DNA of 64,000 bases from CAVPPA01 sp963841325 (GTDB lineage Bacteria > Patescibacteriota > Saccharimonadia > Saccharimonadales > UBA4665). The stretch spans positions 62,001 through 126,000 of the forward strand of contig CAWJBZ010000007.1 of NCBI GenBank assembly GCA_963841325.1, written 5' to 3'. Position numbers and translations under genes: made by a program. The notes beneath the pieces are model-generated. The model had not been told where the DNA came from and made no database searches. It saw only the letters and a list, made by a program, of their open reading frames with translations. Positions 26,251 to 35,313 of the stretch are shown here, one piece after another (the stretch's first letter is position 1; each line of letters opens with the position of its first letter).

Positions 26251-27255
26251 CTAGAAATGTACTGGTTTATACCATTCTGGTGCTTTTTTCAACAATTCAT
26301 CTAATTCATTGACGGTAAGTAGTCCGGCTTGCGAACCGACTTTTTGGACAACACTCATGGAGTTGATTGGAGCCCACTGCAGTGCACCTTCAATGGTATT
26401 GCCTTTAGCTAAAGCAGCTACAAAAGCCGCAGCAAAGGCATCGCCTGCCCCAGTGCGTTCCAATGGCGGTTTTGGGTCAGGGTAAAGCGGCATTTTGAAG
26501 CGATTTTGGCCATCAGAGGCATAAGCCCCGGCTGGTCCATCAGTAATTACTACTATTTTCGGTCCTAATTCATGTAAATGATTTAATAAATTATGGACAT
26601 CTTCGTGGTTAACGCCACTAACGGTTGCTGCTTCTTCACGATTCAAAATTAATACTTCGGAGTGTTGATAAATCCTTTTGAGCCGCTCTTTACCGGCTTC
26701 TATTTGAAAAGTACCAGGTTGAAAAACTAATTTAATGGTTGGGTTTTCATCCAGCCATTCAGCTATTTGATCATGATACTCAAGTCCATGCTCACTAACT
26801 GAACTAAAATAGATCCAGCGGGGAATTTCATTTGGTCTCAGATGCGGCCAGTGGTAGCCATATTCCTCGTGCTTAATTAAAATAGTCCGATCCGCTTCAT
26901 ACCATAAAATGTAATGATAATTACTATTATTATCTGGATTAACTCGTACGAAACGGTGGTCAACTTTATTTTTAACTAAAGAGTTAATCATGTCGCGACC
27001 CCATTGATCACCTCCAACATTTGTCACAATTGAGGTTTTCAGTCCAAGACGAGCAAAGGCAACCGCTCCATTGGCAGCATTACCAACACCTTCAACGACT
27101 TCGGCATAATCAAACGGTATTTTAGTGCCGAATCCCATGGCCAGTATTTTAGTACCTAGTTCATCGATATAAGTGCGAGCTTGGTTAGTTAATAATCGAA
27201 TAAAGACATCGGTGTTAATGTCGCCAACGGTAATTACATCAAATTCTTGTTGCAT
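26251..27255 (-). CDS. PfkB-family carbohydrate kinase
   Basis: Ribokinase/fructokinase-type sugar kinase. The N-terminal DVITVGDINTDVF and VGGDQWGRD match PfkB signature 1. PLERTGAGDAFAAAFVAAL (near residue 265) is signature 2, with the catalytic Asp and anion hole. At 334 residues it is full length. The substrate cannot be read from sequence. Its position next to a class II aldolase and transketolase suggests a sugar or sugar phosphate entering the same pathway, but a 6-phosphofructokinase role is inference. GGTGGG precedes the start. Confidence 0.85.
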   Translation of the reverse strand: MQQEFDVITVGDINTDVFIRLLTNQARTYIDELGTKILAMGFGTKIPFDYAEVVEGVGNAANGAVAFARLGLKTSIVTNVGGDQWGRDMINSLVKNKVDHRFVRVNPDNNSNYHYILWYEADRTILIKHEEYGYHWPHLRPNEIPRWIYFSSVSEHGLEYHDQIAEWLDENPTIKLVFQPGTFQIEAGKERLKRIYQHSEVLILNREEAATVSGVNHEDVHNLLNHLHELGPKIVVITDGPAGAYASDGQNRFKMPLYPDPKPPLERTGAGDAFAAAFVAALAKGNTIEGALQWAPINSMSVVQKVGSQAGLLTVNELDELLKKAPEWYKPVHF

Positions 27256-27316
27256 TCTGTCTACCCACCATTTGCGAAATCATTACCTTCAGATTAATCC
27301 CATTTTCAACTAAAAA

Positions 27317-28234
27317 TCAACAAGATAATGCTTTTCCAGCCGAATTAAAATCAGCAATTTTACTCTCAACAACAGCCTGGACAGCCGGTACCACCGCTTG
27401 TTGAACCAGTTTAGCTACCGAATATTCATCCGGGTTTTCCCGCAAGATCTTTTCCAACGATTGGCGGTAGGCAATTCGCATGTCCGAATTAATATTCACC
27501 TTAGAAACACCTATTTGTACCGCACTTATAAAATAGTGCCCGGGGGTATCGCTACCACCATGCAGTGAGATATTACAGCTAATGACATTGCGAATCTGTT
27601 GCAACAAATCCAAGTCAAGGATTTTCGGTACCGGATATTTACCATGCAGGTTACCGACTTGGACAGCAAAAGTATCAATACCGGTTTGAGCAACAAAGTC
27701 GGCTGCCTCTTCGGGTTTTGTGTTATATTTTTTGACTTCTTCATAGTCAATTACTTCGGTGTGTAAATTGGATGATCCCATAAAGTAGCGTTCTTCAGCT
27801 TCAACAAGAGCTCCAGTAAATTTGGCATAAGCGACGATTTCTTTGGTTTTCTCGATAATTTCCTGTCTCTGGGCGTCGTGATTAGCTTGCGAGATATCGA
27901 TATGAATAAATTCAAATCCAGCTTCAATCCCCAGTTTAGCCGCTTCAACCGATGGTGAGTGATCTAAATTAATGTATATCTCAACCCCATATTGGTTTTT
28001 AAAGTTGTCTACCATGTCACGGACATTGTCTAGCCCGATAGTATCAACTTCTCCTTGACTAACTTCTACAAGCAATGGTGATTTTGTTTTGACCGCAGCT
28101 TGTGAAACCGCTTTTAAGGTGGGCTCGTCATCGAGATTAAACGCTCCGAACGCCCACTGATCAGCTCGGGCACTAGCCATTCGCTCACGGGCCTGTTGGC
28201 AATTTTGTCGTATTTGTGTAAGTGTTAATGGCAT
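27317..28234 (-). CDS. fba: Class II (zinc) fructose/tagatose-bisphosphate aldolase
   Basis: Zinc aldolase splitting fructose or tagatose bisphosphate to triose phosphates. NLDHSPS carries the catalytic Asp and a zinc His, GNLHGKYP and ISLHGGSDTPGHYF carry further zinc and phosphate residues, and KVNINSDMR binds the substrate phosphate. At 305 residues it fits the family. The VEAEERYF segment differs from the usual VEGELG, so substrate preference is open. It is part of a central-carbon block on one strand. Confidence 0.88.
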   Translation of the reverse strand: MPLTLTQIRQNCQQARERMASARADQWAFGAFNLDDEPTLKAVSQAAVKTKSPLLVEVSQGEVDTIGLDNVRDMVDNFKNQYGVEIYINLDHSPSVEAAKLGIEAGFEFIHIDISQANHDAQRQEIIEKTKEIVAYAKFTGALVEAEERYFMGSSNLHTEVIDYEEVKKYNTKPEEAADFVAQTGIDTFAVQVGNLHGKYPVPKILDLDLLQQIRNVISCNISLHGGSDTPGHYFISAVQIGVSKVNINSDMRIAYRQSLEKILRENPDEYSVAKLVQQAVVPAVQAVVESKIADFNSAGKALSC

Positions 28235-28346
28235 AAGTTATTCAATCTTATTCTTAGTATAAAGCTTGTGCTAATCAGCTGCAATAAACCTTCAAAGTGT
28301 ACTGTTAACGGCGATATTCTTTCTTAGTAAAGTGTTGGATGATTTG

Positions 28347-29327
28347 TCAGCTTTTCTTTTCAACAATCTCCTGAGCGGCTAATTGGATCTGTTTTGCTGT
28401 TAGTCCAAAGTGCTTCAATAGTTCATCCGGCTCACCCGATTCACCAAAACAATCAAGCATGCCGATACGTTTGATAAATACCGGGTACTTTTCTCCTAAA
28501 AGTTCTGAGATTAGACCACCAAGCCCCCCGGCTATTTGCCCTTCTTCAACGGTCACTACACATTTGGTCTTATGAACACTTTTTAAAATAGTTCCGGTAT
28601 CTAATGGTTTAATCGTCGGGACGTGGATAACTTCCGCATCTATTCCACTTTTATATAATTTTTCAGCGGCCACTAACGCTTGATAAGTCATGGTCCCGGT
28701 GGCAATAATGGTAACATCCTGACCACTGACAAACTGGTATGCCTGGCCGATGACAAACGGGGTGTTGATGGTTGTAATAACCGGCGTCGCTTCACGAGCT
28801 AGGCGCAGATAATTCGGACGGCTATCTTTAGCCATTGCTAAAGTGGCTTTCTCCGCTTCCAGGGCATCACAAGGAGCAATTACAACCATATTCGGCAATA
28901 CTCGGGCCAGAGCAATATCTTCGAGCATCTGGTGGGTTGCACCATCTGGGCCAACGGTTACCCCGGCATGCGACCCAACAAGCTTCACTGGTTGATTATT
29001 TAAACAAATGGTTGTCCGAATCTGTTCCCAGTTACGGCCGGGATTAAACACTGCATAACTACTAACAAACGGGGTTTTACCCATAGCTGCCAGTCCCGAA
29101 CCAACTGCCGCCAGGTTTTGTTCGGCAACACCAACCTGGATATACCGTTCCGGAAAGGCTTCGGCAAAAAGGTTCATCTTAGTCGAATCGGTCAGATCAG
29201 CACAAACCGCTACCACCCGTTCATCAATTTCACCGGCTTTTTGCAGCCCACGACCGAAACCAGTCCTAATTGGCTCCATTTTTAGATCGGCTGAAAGAAA
29301 ATCATCAACTAAGTGCAAATCATCCAT
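28347..29327 (-). CDS. Transketolase, C-terminal half (Pyr and C-terminal domains)
   Basis: Second half of a split transketolase, 326 residues. It holds the pyrimidine-binding domain (ADLTDSTKMNLFAEAFPERYIQVGVAEQNLAAVGSGLA, split motif, includes the catalytic Glu in AEQN) and the C-terminal domain (VVTVEEGQIAGGLGGLISELL). Its start overlaps the stop of the N-terminal gene by one base, so the two halves are translated together and should assemble as a heterodimeric enzyme. Split transketolases occur in archaea and many CPR genomes. Confidence 0.92.
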   Translation of the reverse strand: MDDLHLVDDFLSADLKMEPIRTGFGRGLQKAGEIDERVVAVCADLTDSTKMNLFAEAFPERYIQVGVAEQNLAAVGSGLAAMGKTPFVSSYAVFNPGRNWEQIRTTICLNNQPVKLVGSHAGVTVGPDGATHQMLEDIALARVLPNMVVIAPCDALEAEKATLAMAKDSRPNYLRLAREATPVITTINTPFVIGQAYQFVSGQDVTIIATGTMTYQALVAAEKLYKSGIDAEVIHVPTIKPLDTGTILKSVHKTKCVVTVEEGQIAGGLGGLISELLGEKYPVFIKRIGMLDCFGESGEPDELLKHFGLTAKQIQLAAQEIVEKKS

Positions 29328-30193
29328 CAGTCAGCCTCGCTTTTGATCTTACCGCCTAATGTCCGTAGTTCTTTGAGGGCCGTTCTTGCCTGTTCATGAT
29401 TCGGCGGTATCCCATGCCAACGAAAGTCATATTCCATAAAGTCCACGCCCATTCCGGGCACGGTGTGGGCAATAATCATCACCGGTTTTTCGACAATCGC
29501 TTTACCCATCTCACAGGCATCCACTACCGCCTCTATGTTGTTTCCGTCTATTTCCAAAACATGCCAGCCAAAACTTTCCCATTTGGCTCTGAGATCTTCC
29601 AAGGGCATGACTACTTCTGTCGGACCGTCTAGTTGAATGTTATTGCGATCAATTATGGCAATAATGTTATTGAGCTGATACTTACTGGCTAGCATGGCCG
29701 CTTCCCAGACATTACCTTCATCCTGTTCGCCATCACTCATCACCACGTAGACCCAACGCTGTCTAGACTTATCCATACGCATTGCCAAAGCCATACCGCA
29801 AGCTTGACTCAGGCCGCAACCCAAAGGACCGCTGGTCGTTTCTAAGCCTGGTAATTTAGTACGTTCGGGGTGGCCCTGCAGACGTGATCCTAACTTCCGG
29901 AGGGTTAATAGTTCTGTTTTAGCAAAATATCCGCTTTCAGCCATAGCTGCATAACGCACCGGGACACAATGGCCATTGGATAAAACTAAAATATCTCGTT
30001 CTCCCCAGTCTGGTTTTTGCGGGTCATGTTTCATTACCACAAAATAAAGTGCGGTAAATATATCTGCCAAACCCATCGGTCCGGCACTATGTCCGCTACC
30101 GGCTTCCTCCAACATGCTAATTATGTCTTCACGGATCAAGTTAGCTTTTTCTTCTAGAGCCTTCTGAGTCAATACTGATTTAATTGTGGTCAT
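29327..30193 (-). CDS. Transketolase, N-terminal half (PP domain)
   Basis: The 288-residue diphosphate-binding half of thiamine-dependent transketolase. GSGHSAGPMGLADIFTALYF is the first substrate and cofactor segment. The ThDP/Mg motif is GDGxxxEG-like as SDGEQDEGNVWEAAM, and the partner sequence IAIIDRNNIQLDG follows. It is directly upstream of and overlapping the C-terminal half, and seven bases after rpe. Confidence 0.92.
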   Translation of the reverse strand: MTTIKSVLTQKALEEKANLIREDIISMLEEAGSGHSAGPMGLADIFTALYFVVMKHDPQKPDWGERDILVLSNGHCVPVRYAAMAESGYFAKTELLTLRKLGSRLQGHPERTKLPGLETTSGPLGCGLSQACGMALAMRMDKSRQRWVYVVMSDGEQDEGNVWEAAMLASKYQLNNIIAIIDRNNIQLDGPTEVVMPLEDLRAKWESFGWHVLEIDGNNIEAVVDACEMGKAIVEKPVMIIAHTVPGMGVDFMEYDFRWHGIPPNHEQARTALKELRTLGGKIKSEAD

Positions 30194-30199
30194 ACTGGT

Positions 30200-30835
30200 T
30201 TAAATTAGCGCTTCCAGGGTGTTATAGGCTTTGTTAGCGTTTAGGGCTTGTTGGATAAAACCACCAACATTCAGTACGTCGACACCGGCTTTCACCAAGT
30301 CATCGGTATTCTGGTTGTTAACGCCTCCATCCCAGCCGATTTCCAGAGTAGGTTTTAGGGATCTTAAGACCATTACTTTTTTAAGTAGTGCAAGATCCGC
30401 CCGACTACCGCCCTGATAGCCTAAATTACCGGAAAAAATTAATACGTGATCTATATAGTGAAGTGCCGGTTTAATCATATCGACGCTGGTCGGCGGTAAT
30501 AATGCCACACCGACTTCAATACCGTGATGATGCATCCGGTTAGCAAAACCAGTAAAATCACCGTCTGCTTCAGCATGAACAATTACCAGTTCGGGGTGTT
30601 GAACAATGAAAAGATCAATGTATTCAAAAGGCTTTTGATACATAACATGCAGATCAACACTGATATTGCCTGGCCACCATAACTGATCGATATCAATCAG
30701 TTTCCGCGGGGTCAGCCGGCCATCAGCTACATCCAGATGCAACCTTCCGGCAAACGGTATTACTTTGTCCATTTGCTGTTTATAAGCTCCGGGGTCAGCT
30801 GCAGTTATGGTCGGGCAGACAACCGCTCGGCTCAT
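30200..30835 (-). CDS. rpe: Ribulose-phosphate 3-epimerase-like protein
   Basis: TIM-barrel epimerase interconverting ribulose- and xylulose-5-phosphate. The 211-residue protein keeps the order of the family: CPTITAADP at strand 1, LHLDVADGRLTPR with the metal Asp, LHVMYQKPFEYIDL, and WDGGVNNQNTDDLVKAGVDVLNVGGFI (split motif) at the phosphate site. It is more divergent than usual: the first catalytic His-containing motif is altered (VDLHVM is kept). Context between rpiB and transketolase supports the call. It overlaps rpiB by four bases. Confidence 0.8.
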   Translation of the reverse strand: MSRAVVCPTITAADPGAYKQQMDKVIPFAGRLHLDVADGRLTPRKLIDIDQLWWPGNISVDLHVMYQKPFEYIDLFIVQHPELVIVHAEADGDFTGFANRMHHHGIEVGVALLPPTSVDMIKPALHYIDHVLIFSGNLGYQGGSRADLALLKKVMVLRSLKPTLEIGWDGGVNNQNTDDLVKAGVDVLNVGGFIQQALNANKAYNTLEALI

Positions 30836-31278
30836 GTTAATTCATCCAGTTCTTGGATTCGCCTTTTAAAGCGGGTAGCTCCGGCAAACGATGTATTTAA
30901 CCAGGTGGTGATAATCGGTACTGACTTTTCCAGTGTTAAAGATCGAGCTGACAGGCATAATACATTACTGTCGTCATCATTACGGGACGATCGAGCTTCG
31001 GCAATATTCCAACACAGACAAGCCCGAACATTTTTAAATCGGTTAGCCGCCATACACATACCCTGTCCACTGCCACAAATCAAGATACCCCGGCTATCAC
31101 GATCTTTATCGGCTAATAATGCGCTCACTACCCGACTGGCAAATTGCGGATAATCATCCGTTGGATTGACTTGTTGATCACCGCTATCGACAACCTGATA
31201 CCCGGCACTGACTAAAAATTCACGGATTTGTCGTTTGAGATCGTATCCGTTATGATCGGCTCCGATATATATTTTCAT
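30832..31278 (-). CDS. rpiB: Ribose-5-phosphate isomerase B
   Basis: Isomerase of ribose- and ribulose-5-phosphate, RpiB/LacAB family. IGADHNGYDLKRQI carries the phosphate-binding Asp-His, and GILICGSGQGMCMAANRF carries the catalytic Cys and anion hole. The 148 residues are normal for RpiB. With rpe and transketolase it completes the non-oxidative pentose phosphate interconversions except transaldolase, which is not in the window. Confidence 0.95.
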   Translation of the reverse strand: MKIYIGADHNGYDLKRQIREFLVSAGYQVVDSGDQQVNPTDDYPQFASRVVSALLADKDRDSRGILICGSGQGMCMAANRFKNVRACLCWNIAEARSSRNDDDSNVLCLSARSLTLEKSVPIITTWLNTSFAGATRFKRRIQELDELT

Positions 31279-31303
31279 TTTTCCACCTTAATCTACTCAA
31301 TGT

Positions 31304-32347
31304 TTATTCGTGTTGGTGTGTTTCCTTCTGATGTAAATAGCGGCCGACATCAGCTACGGTTTCAACTAAGCGGTTGGAATAACCCCATTCGTTGTCATAC
31401 CAGGCCGCTACTTTCAGTAGATTCCCGCCAACTACAGCGGTCATTGGCAGGTCGACGATCGCCGAGTGCGGATTACCAATAAAATCGGTGCTGACCAGTT
31501 CTTCGTCGCTAACATCTAAAATGCCTTGATAATATGGCTCTTTAGTGGCTTTTTTAAAAACCTCATTAACTTCCTCAACACTAACGCTGCGTTTAGTGAC
31601 AATCACAAAGTCGCTTAACGAAACGACCGGTGTTGGTACACGGACTTCAAAAGCGGCAAATATACCTTGTAGGGCCGGCAAGGCCCGGGCAGCGGCAATT
31701 GAAGCACCGGTGGTAGTCGGTACGATATTTTGAGTGGCAGCTCGAGTTTCTCGTAGGTGTTTGTTGGGCCCATCCTGTAAATTCTGACTGGCAGTATAGC
31801 TATGCACAGTGGTCATCATCATTTTCTCGATACCAAAATTGCTTTCAATAACATTTAAAACCGGGGTAATGCAATTGGTGGTACAACTGGCACTACTAAC
31901 TACTTCGTTGGCGGTTTCCAACTTATCATCATTAACCCCTAACACTATGGTAGTTGCACTATCAGCACTATCGCCTTTAGCTGGGGCGCTAATCACAACC
32001 CGTTTAGCGCCGGCAGTAATATGGGCCCGGGCTTTATCCGGTTCGACAAACAAGCCAGTAGACTCAATGACTACATCAATATCTAGCTCTTTCCAGGGTA
32101 AGGCGGCTGGATCTTTCTCGGATAGCACTTTAATAGATTGACTGTCGACTATCAGGTTTTGCTCATCACTACTGACCTGGTGGCTATAGATTCCGTAATT
32201 AGTGTCGTGTTTCAGTAAATAAGCCAAGGTTTTAGTATCGGTCAGGTCATTAACCACTACTACACTGCAGTCACTCCGGTCAAAGGCAATTTTAAAAGCA
32301 TTCCGCCCGATACGGCCAAATCCGTTGATTGCTACTCGAGTCTTCAT
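31304..32347 (-). CDS. gap: Glyceraldehyde-3-phosphate dehydrogenase, type I
   Basis: NAD(P)-dependent oxidation of glyceraldehyde-3-phosphate. MKTRVAINGFGRIGRNAF is the dinucleotide-binding start, SASCTTNCITP holds the catalytic Cys (near residue 155), and NEWGYSNR is near the end. The ATG at 32347 is chosen over a longer frame because GGAGGG lies just upstream and the protein then begins at the conserved Rossmann strand. It gives 347 residues. Confidence 0.97.
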   Translation of the reverse strand: MKTRVAINGFGRIGRNAFKIAFDRSDCSVVVVNDLTDTKTLAYLLKHDTNYGIYSHQVSSDEQNLIVDSQSIKVLSEKDPAALPWKELDIDVVIESTGLFVEPDKARAHITAGAKRVVISAPAKGDSADSATTIVLGVNDDKLETANEVVSSASCTTNCITPVLNVIESNFGIEKMMMTTVHSYTASQNLQDGPNKHLRETRAATQNIVPTTTGASIAAARALPALQGIFAAFEVRVPTPVVSLSDFVIVTKRSVSVEEVNEVFKKATKEPYYQGILDVSDEELVSTDFIGNPHSAIVDLPMTAVVGGNLLKVAAWYDNEWGYSNRLVETVADVGRYLHQKETHQHE

Positions 32348-32493
32348 ACGTCCATCCCTCCTGTTGGTTTTGTTAGGTGATAACAAGCTTATTGTAGAAG
32401 CATAAGCATAGTCATGCAAGAAGAGTAACTATAATTAACTAATCTTGCTTAACGGGCACGGATAACATCTCAACAAATTAGTTTAGTATCAGT

Positions 32494-33030
32494 TTATGGA
32501 TGAGTCTGGTGATACTGAGCAATCGAATCAGCTATTACCTTTTTGGCAGCCTCGATATCACCCCATCCAATGACTTTGGTAAGGCCGGGTTTGATAAAGT
32601 CCTTGTAATGACTAAAGTAATGATCAACTTTTTGTTTCCAGTGTTCACCAAGATTAGCCAGGCTGGTTACTTGATCACCGCCGTCCTTATCATCTGCCGG
32701 AACCACTACTATTTTGTCATCCATTTTCCCTTCATCTTCAAAATTCAACAACCCGATTATTTTTGTCGGTAGCCAGACACCGGTCGAGATTGGTTTACTA
32801 GTCACTAACAGCACATCCAGTTCTTTTTCGTCACCACTAAGAGTTTGTGGGATAAATCCATAATTAAATGGTTCGGGAAAATCGGTCGGTTCTACCCGAT
32901 CCAGCCGATAAGCAGCTAACTGGTTATCCCATTCAATTTTCATGTTAGAACCCATGGGTATTTCCACAACAGTATTGACTACTCCGTTTTGATAGTCACC
33001 CGGAGTAAGTAATTTATTAAAATCAGGCAT
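32494..33030 (-). CDS. ppa: Inorganic pyrophosphatase, family I
   Basis: Hydrolyses pyrophosphate and pulls biosynthetic reactions forward. The protein keeps the family I acidic cluster: EIPMGSNMKIEWD, GFIPQT, DELDVLL-type ELDVLLVTSKP, and the distal KIIGLLNFEDEGKMDDKIVVVP (split motif). GGAG lies nine bases upstream of the ATG at 33030, which sets a 178-residue protein; a longer frame is unsupported. Confidence 0.93.
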   Translation of the reverse strand: MPDFNKLLTPGDYQNGVVNTVVEIPMGSNMKIEWDNQLAAYRLDRVEPTDFPEPFNYGFIPQTLSGDEKELDVLLVTSKPISTGVWLPTKIIGLLNFEDEGKMDDKIVVVPADDKDGGDQVTSLANLGEHWKQKVDHYFSHYKDFIKPGLTKVIGWGDIEAAKKVIADSIAQYHQTHP

Positions 33031-33137
33031 TGAAATAATCTCCGACTTTTTGTTTGTAATATGACTGTCGATGACATTGTACACTAACCGCTTAACTTAT
33101 CTCTAGGGTTATACAGACAACCTCTCAGCTAATGGGT

Positions 33138-33143
33138 TATACT
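33138..33143 (+). promoter_or_regulatory. -10 box for a leaderless FNR-module mRNA
   Basis: TATACT ends seven bases before the ATG at 33151, with no Shine-Dalgarno. Confidence 0.55.
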
Positions 33144-33150
33144 GGCTATC

Positions 33151-33852
33151 ATGAGAGCTACCTTCGATCATTCCGATGTGGAAGCGGCCAATATTACTAC
33201 TTTTTGGTTTAAACCAGAAAAAACGTTGGATTATACAGCCGGACAATTTATAGAGCTGACTATTAACCATCGGCACCCTGATGACCGTGGTGAAAAGCGT
33301 TGGTTCACCTTAAGCAGCTCACCCGGTCAGGAGTTAGTTAGTATTACCACCAAACTGAGCCAGTCTGGTAGTACTTTTAAGCAGGCCTTAAGAAAGCTAT
33401 TGGCTGGTGATAATTTGCAGATGTCTGAAGCAATGGGTGATTTTGTGCTGCCCAAATTCATCAATCAACCATTAATTTTTGTGGCCGGTGGCATTGGTAT
33501 TACTCCGTTTCATAGTATCTTTGAATGGTTGACTGAACACCATGAAAATCGCAATATTCAGTTTTTTTACGCCGTTAATAACGAAGATGAGATCATCTTT
33601 CAGGCTACCACGCAACAAGCTGGTGTGCATACTACCATTGTGGTCAACCAACCGTCAGATTCCTGGGGCGGTGAACGTGGACGTTTATCGGCAGAATTAA
33701 TCTTGGGGCTAGCAGAGACGACTGCCGATAGTTTGTTTTATTTATCTGGACCGGAGCCAATGGTTAAACAGCTGGAAAAAGATTTGCGAGCTAATGGCAT
33801 CAATCACCAACAACTGGTTACTGATCACTTTCCAGGTTATAGTACGATTTAG
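33151..33852 (+). CDS. Ferredoxin-NADP reductase-like FAD/NAD(P)H oxidoreductase
   Basis: The soluble 233-residue FNR module consists only of the FAD and NAD domains, without an iron-sulphur domain. KRWFTLSSSP is the FAD-binding RxYS-type motif, FVAGGIGITPFHSI binds NAD(P)H, and the C-terminus ends in HFPGY. It is clearly paralogous to the C-terminal domain of the membrane protein at 53310-54833, which ends FFPGY. The electron acceptor is unknown; trxB and glutaredoxin are neighbours. The gene is convergent with trxB. Confidence 0.85.
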   Translation: MRATFDHSDVEAANITTFWFKPEKTLDYTAGQFIELTINHRHPDDRGEKRWFTLSSSPGQELVSITTKLSQSGSTFKQALRKLLAGDNLQMSEAMGDFVLPKFINQPLIFVAGGIGITPFHSIFEWLTEHHENRNIQFFYAVNNEDEIIFQATTQQAGVHTTIVVNQPSDSWGGERGRLSAELILGLAETTADSLFYLSGPEPMVKQLEKDLRANGINHQQLVTDHFPGYSTI

Positions 33853-33856
33853 TGGT

Positions 33857-34843
33857 TTAAACAGTGGCTGCAGCTGGTTTAGTGTCGGATAGGCGCATCA
33901 GTTTACCTTCAAGATACTGGCGTATAATCTTGGCAGCAGTAGCTCCTTCTCCAACCGCACTGGCTATTTGCATATTGGCACCGGAGCGGACATCGCCGGC
34001 CGCAAACACCCCCGGCATAGAGGTTTGCAGCTGTTCGTCGGTCTTCACGAAACCAATTGCATCCAGTTCAATACCCGACGCCCGCAAGCATTCACTGTTT
34101 GGTTTTAAGCCGACAAATATAAATACACCATCAACCGGAAATTCTACCGATTTCCCGGATGTTATCGCGGTTCCGATAACTTTAGTCACTTGATCATTTT
34201 CGCCAACAATCTGATCAGTTGTAGTTTGCAAACGAAGCGTAATCTTACCGGCTTTAACGGCAACTGCTAGTTCATGCTGCAATACTTCTGAAGCCTTAAC
34301 GGTGCTCCTAACCAATAGATCAATGTGGCTGGCAAAGCGGGTTAAGAAGAGCGATTCCTGGACGGCGGAATTGCCACCACCAACAACGGCCAGTCGCTTA
34401 CCTCGGTAAAAAGCTCCATCACAAGTAGCACAATAATGAACACCCCGGGCATAATACTGTTGCTCGCCCGGTACATTAATTTTTTTATAATCACTGCCGG
34501 TAGCTACCAGGACAGCTCGGGCCAGCAGGTCACCATTGGTTGTCTCCAGTCGTTTATATTCACCTTCGTCATGAATTTTAGTAACTTCCCCTAACTCAAT
34601 TACTGCCCCGAAACGCTCAGCTTGCTGGTGTAACTTTTCAGAAAGCGTTAATCCTTCAATACCATCTGGAAAGCCGGGGTAATTATCCACTTTATCGGTT
34701 ACCGCCGCTAAGCCGCCAACCACGCCGCGTTCAAATAGCAGTGTCTCGATATCTTCACGGGTAGTATAAATAGCAGCACTCAGGGCAGCCGGACCAGCTC
34801 CTATCATGATTACTTGATGCTTTGGGACAGCGGACAATTTCAT
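33857..34843 (-). CDS. trxB: Thioredoxin reductase
   Basis: FAD/NADPH disulphide reductase. GAGPAALSAAIYTTRE binds FAD, HYCATCDGAFYRGK carries the redox CxxC (near residue 140), VVGGGNSAVQESLFL binds NADPH, and VFAAGDVRSG closes the FAD domain. At 328 residues it is normal. It probably reduces a thioredoxin elsewhere or the glutaredoxin-like protein encoded about 110 bases upstream on the same strand. Confidence 0.95.
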   Translation of the reverse strand: MKLSAVPKHQVIMIGAGPAALSAAIYTTREDIETLLFERGVVGGLAAVTDKVDNYPGFPDGIEGLTLSEKLHQQAERFGAVIELGEVTKIHDEGEYKRLETTNGDLLARAVLVATGSDYKKINVPGEQQYYARGVHYCATCDGAFYRGKRLAVVGGGNSAVQESLFLTRFASHIDLLVRSTVKASEVLQHELAVAVKAGKITLRLQTTTDQIVGENDQVTKVIGTAITSGKSVEFPVDGVFIFVGLKPNSECLRASGIELDAIGFVKTDEQLQTSMPGVFAAGDVRSGANMQIASAVGEGATAAKIIRQYLEGKLMRLSDTKPAAATV

Positions 34844-34950
34844 TTCGCACCTATTCTACTAAACTTGACTGCCATAATGCCACTTTTTCAATCAACTTTA
34901 TAAATACAGCAGTCATAATAGCCAGTTAAAGTGATTATTAATATTTTTAG

Positions 34951-35199
34951 CTAAGCAACGGCTGGAGCTAATTTAGTCAGATTGTATCCGACCACCACTT
35001 CTTGGGTATTGTCCTGTTTAGTAACTACGGTAACCGGTACAGTTAAAGCACCGGATATTTTAAGAGCTTCTGCTTGGCGTTCCGGGTGGTCGTCCAGGTT
35101 AACTTCTTCAAAATCTCGACCTTTAGCACCTAAGTACCTTTTAACCATCACACAGTAAGCGCAACTATTGATGGTGAAGACAGTTATTTTCTTAGGCAT
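34951..35199 (-). CDS. Glutaredoxin/NrdH-like redox protein
   Basis: The 82-residue thioredoxin fold starts KKITVFTINSCAYCVMVKRYL with an active-site CAYC (split over the redox motif) and has the cis-Pro segment TVPVTVV. The length and CxxC spacing match NrdH/glutaredoxin-like proteins, which are often reduced by thioredoxin reductase; trxB follows. AAGGAG precedes the ATG. A strong promoter with an overlapping palindrome lies just upstream. Confidence 0.88.
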   Translation of the reverse strand: MPKKITVFTINSCAYCVMVKRYLGAKGRDFEEVNLDDHPERQAEALKISGALTVPVTVVTKQDNTQEVVVGYNLTKLAPAVA

Positions 35200-35247
35200 T
35201 AATTATCTCCTTAGTCATATTTTATGTGTTTTTTCGTAATGAGTCTG

Positions 35248-35286
35248 ATTATATATAGTGCTTTAGTTTCATGCAATACACTATAT
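35248..35286 (-). promoter_or_regulatory. Glutaredoxin promoter with overlapping operator-like palindrome
   Basis: On the minus strand TTGCAT (35276-35271), a 17-base spacer and TATAAT (35253-35248) form a near-consensus promoter. A perfect 8-bp inverted repeat, ATATAGTG (35253-35260) and CACTATAT (35279-35286), brackets the spacer and -35, which is the layout of a repressor site. Confidence 0.6.
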
Positions 35287-35313
35287 GTTGTGTTTTTGGT
35301 GACATTTCGTCAC

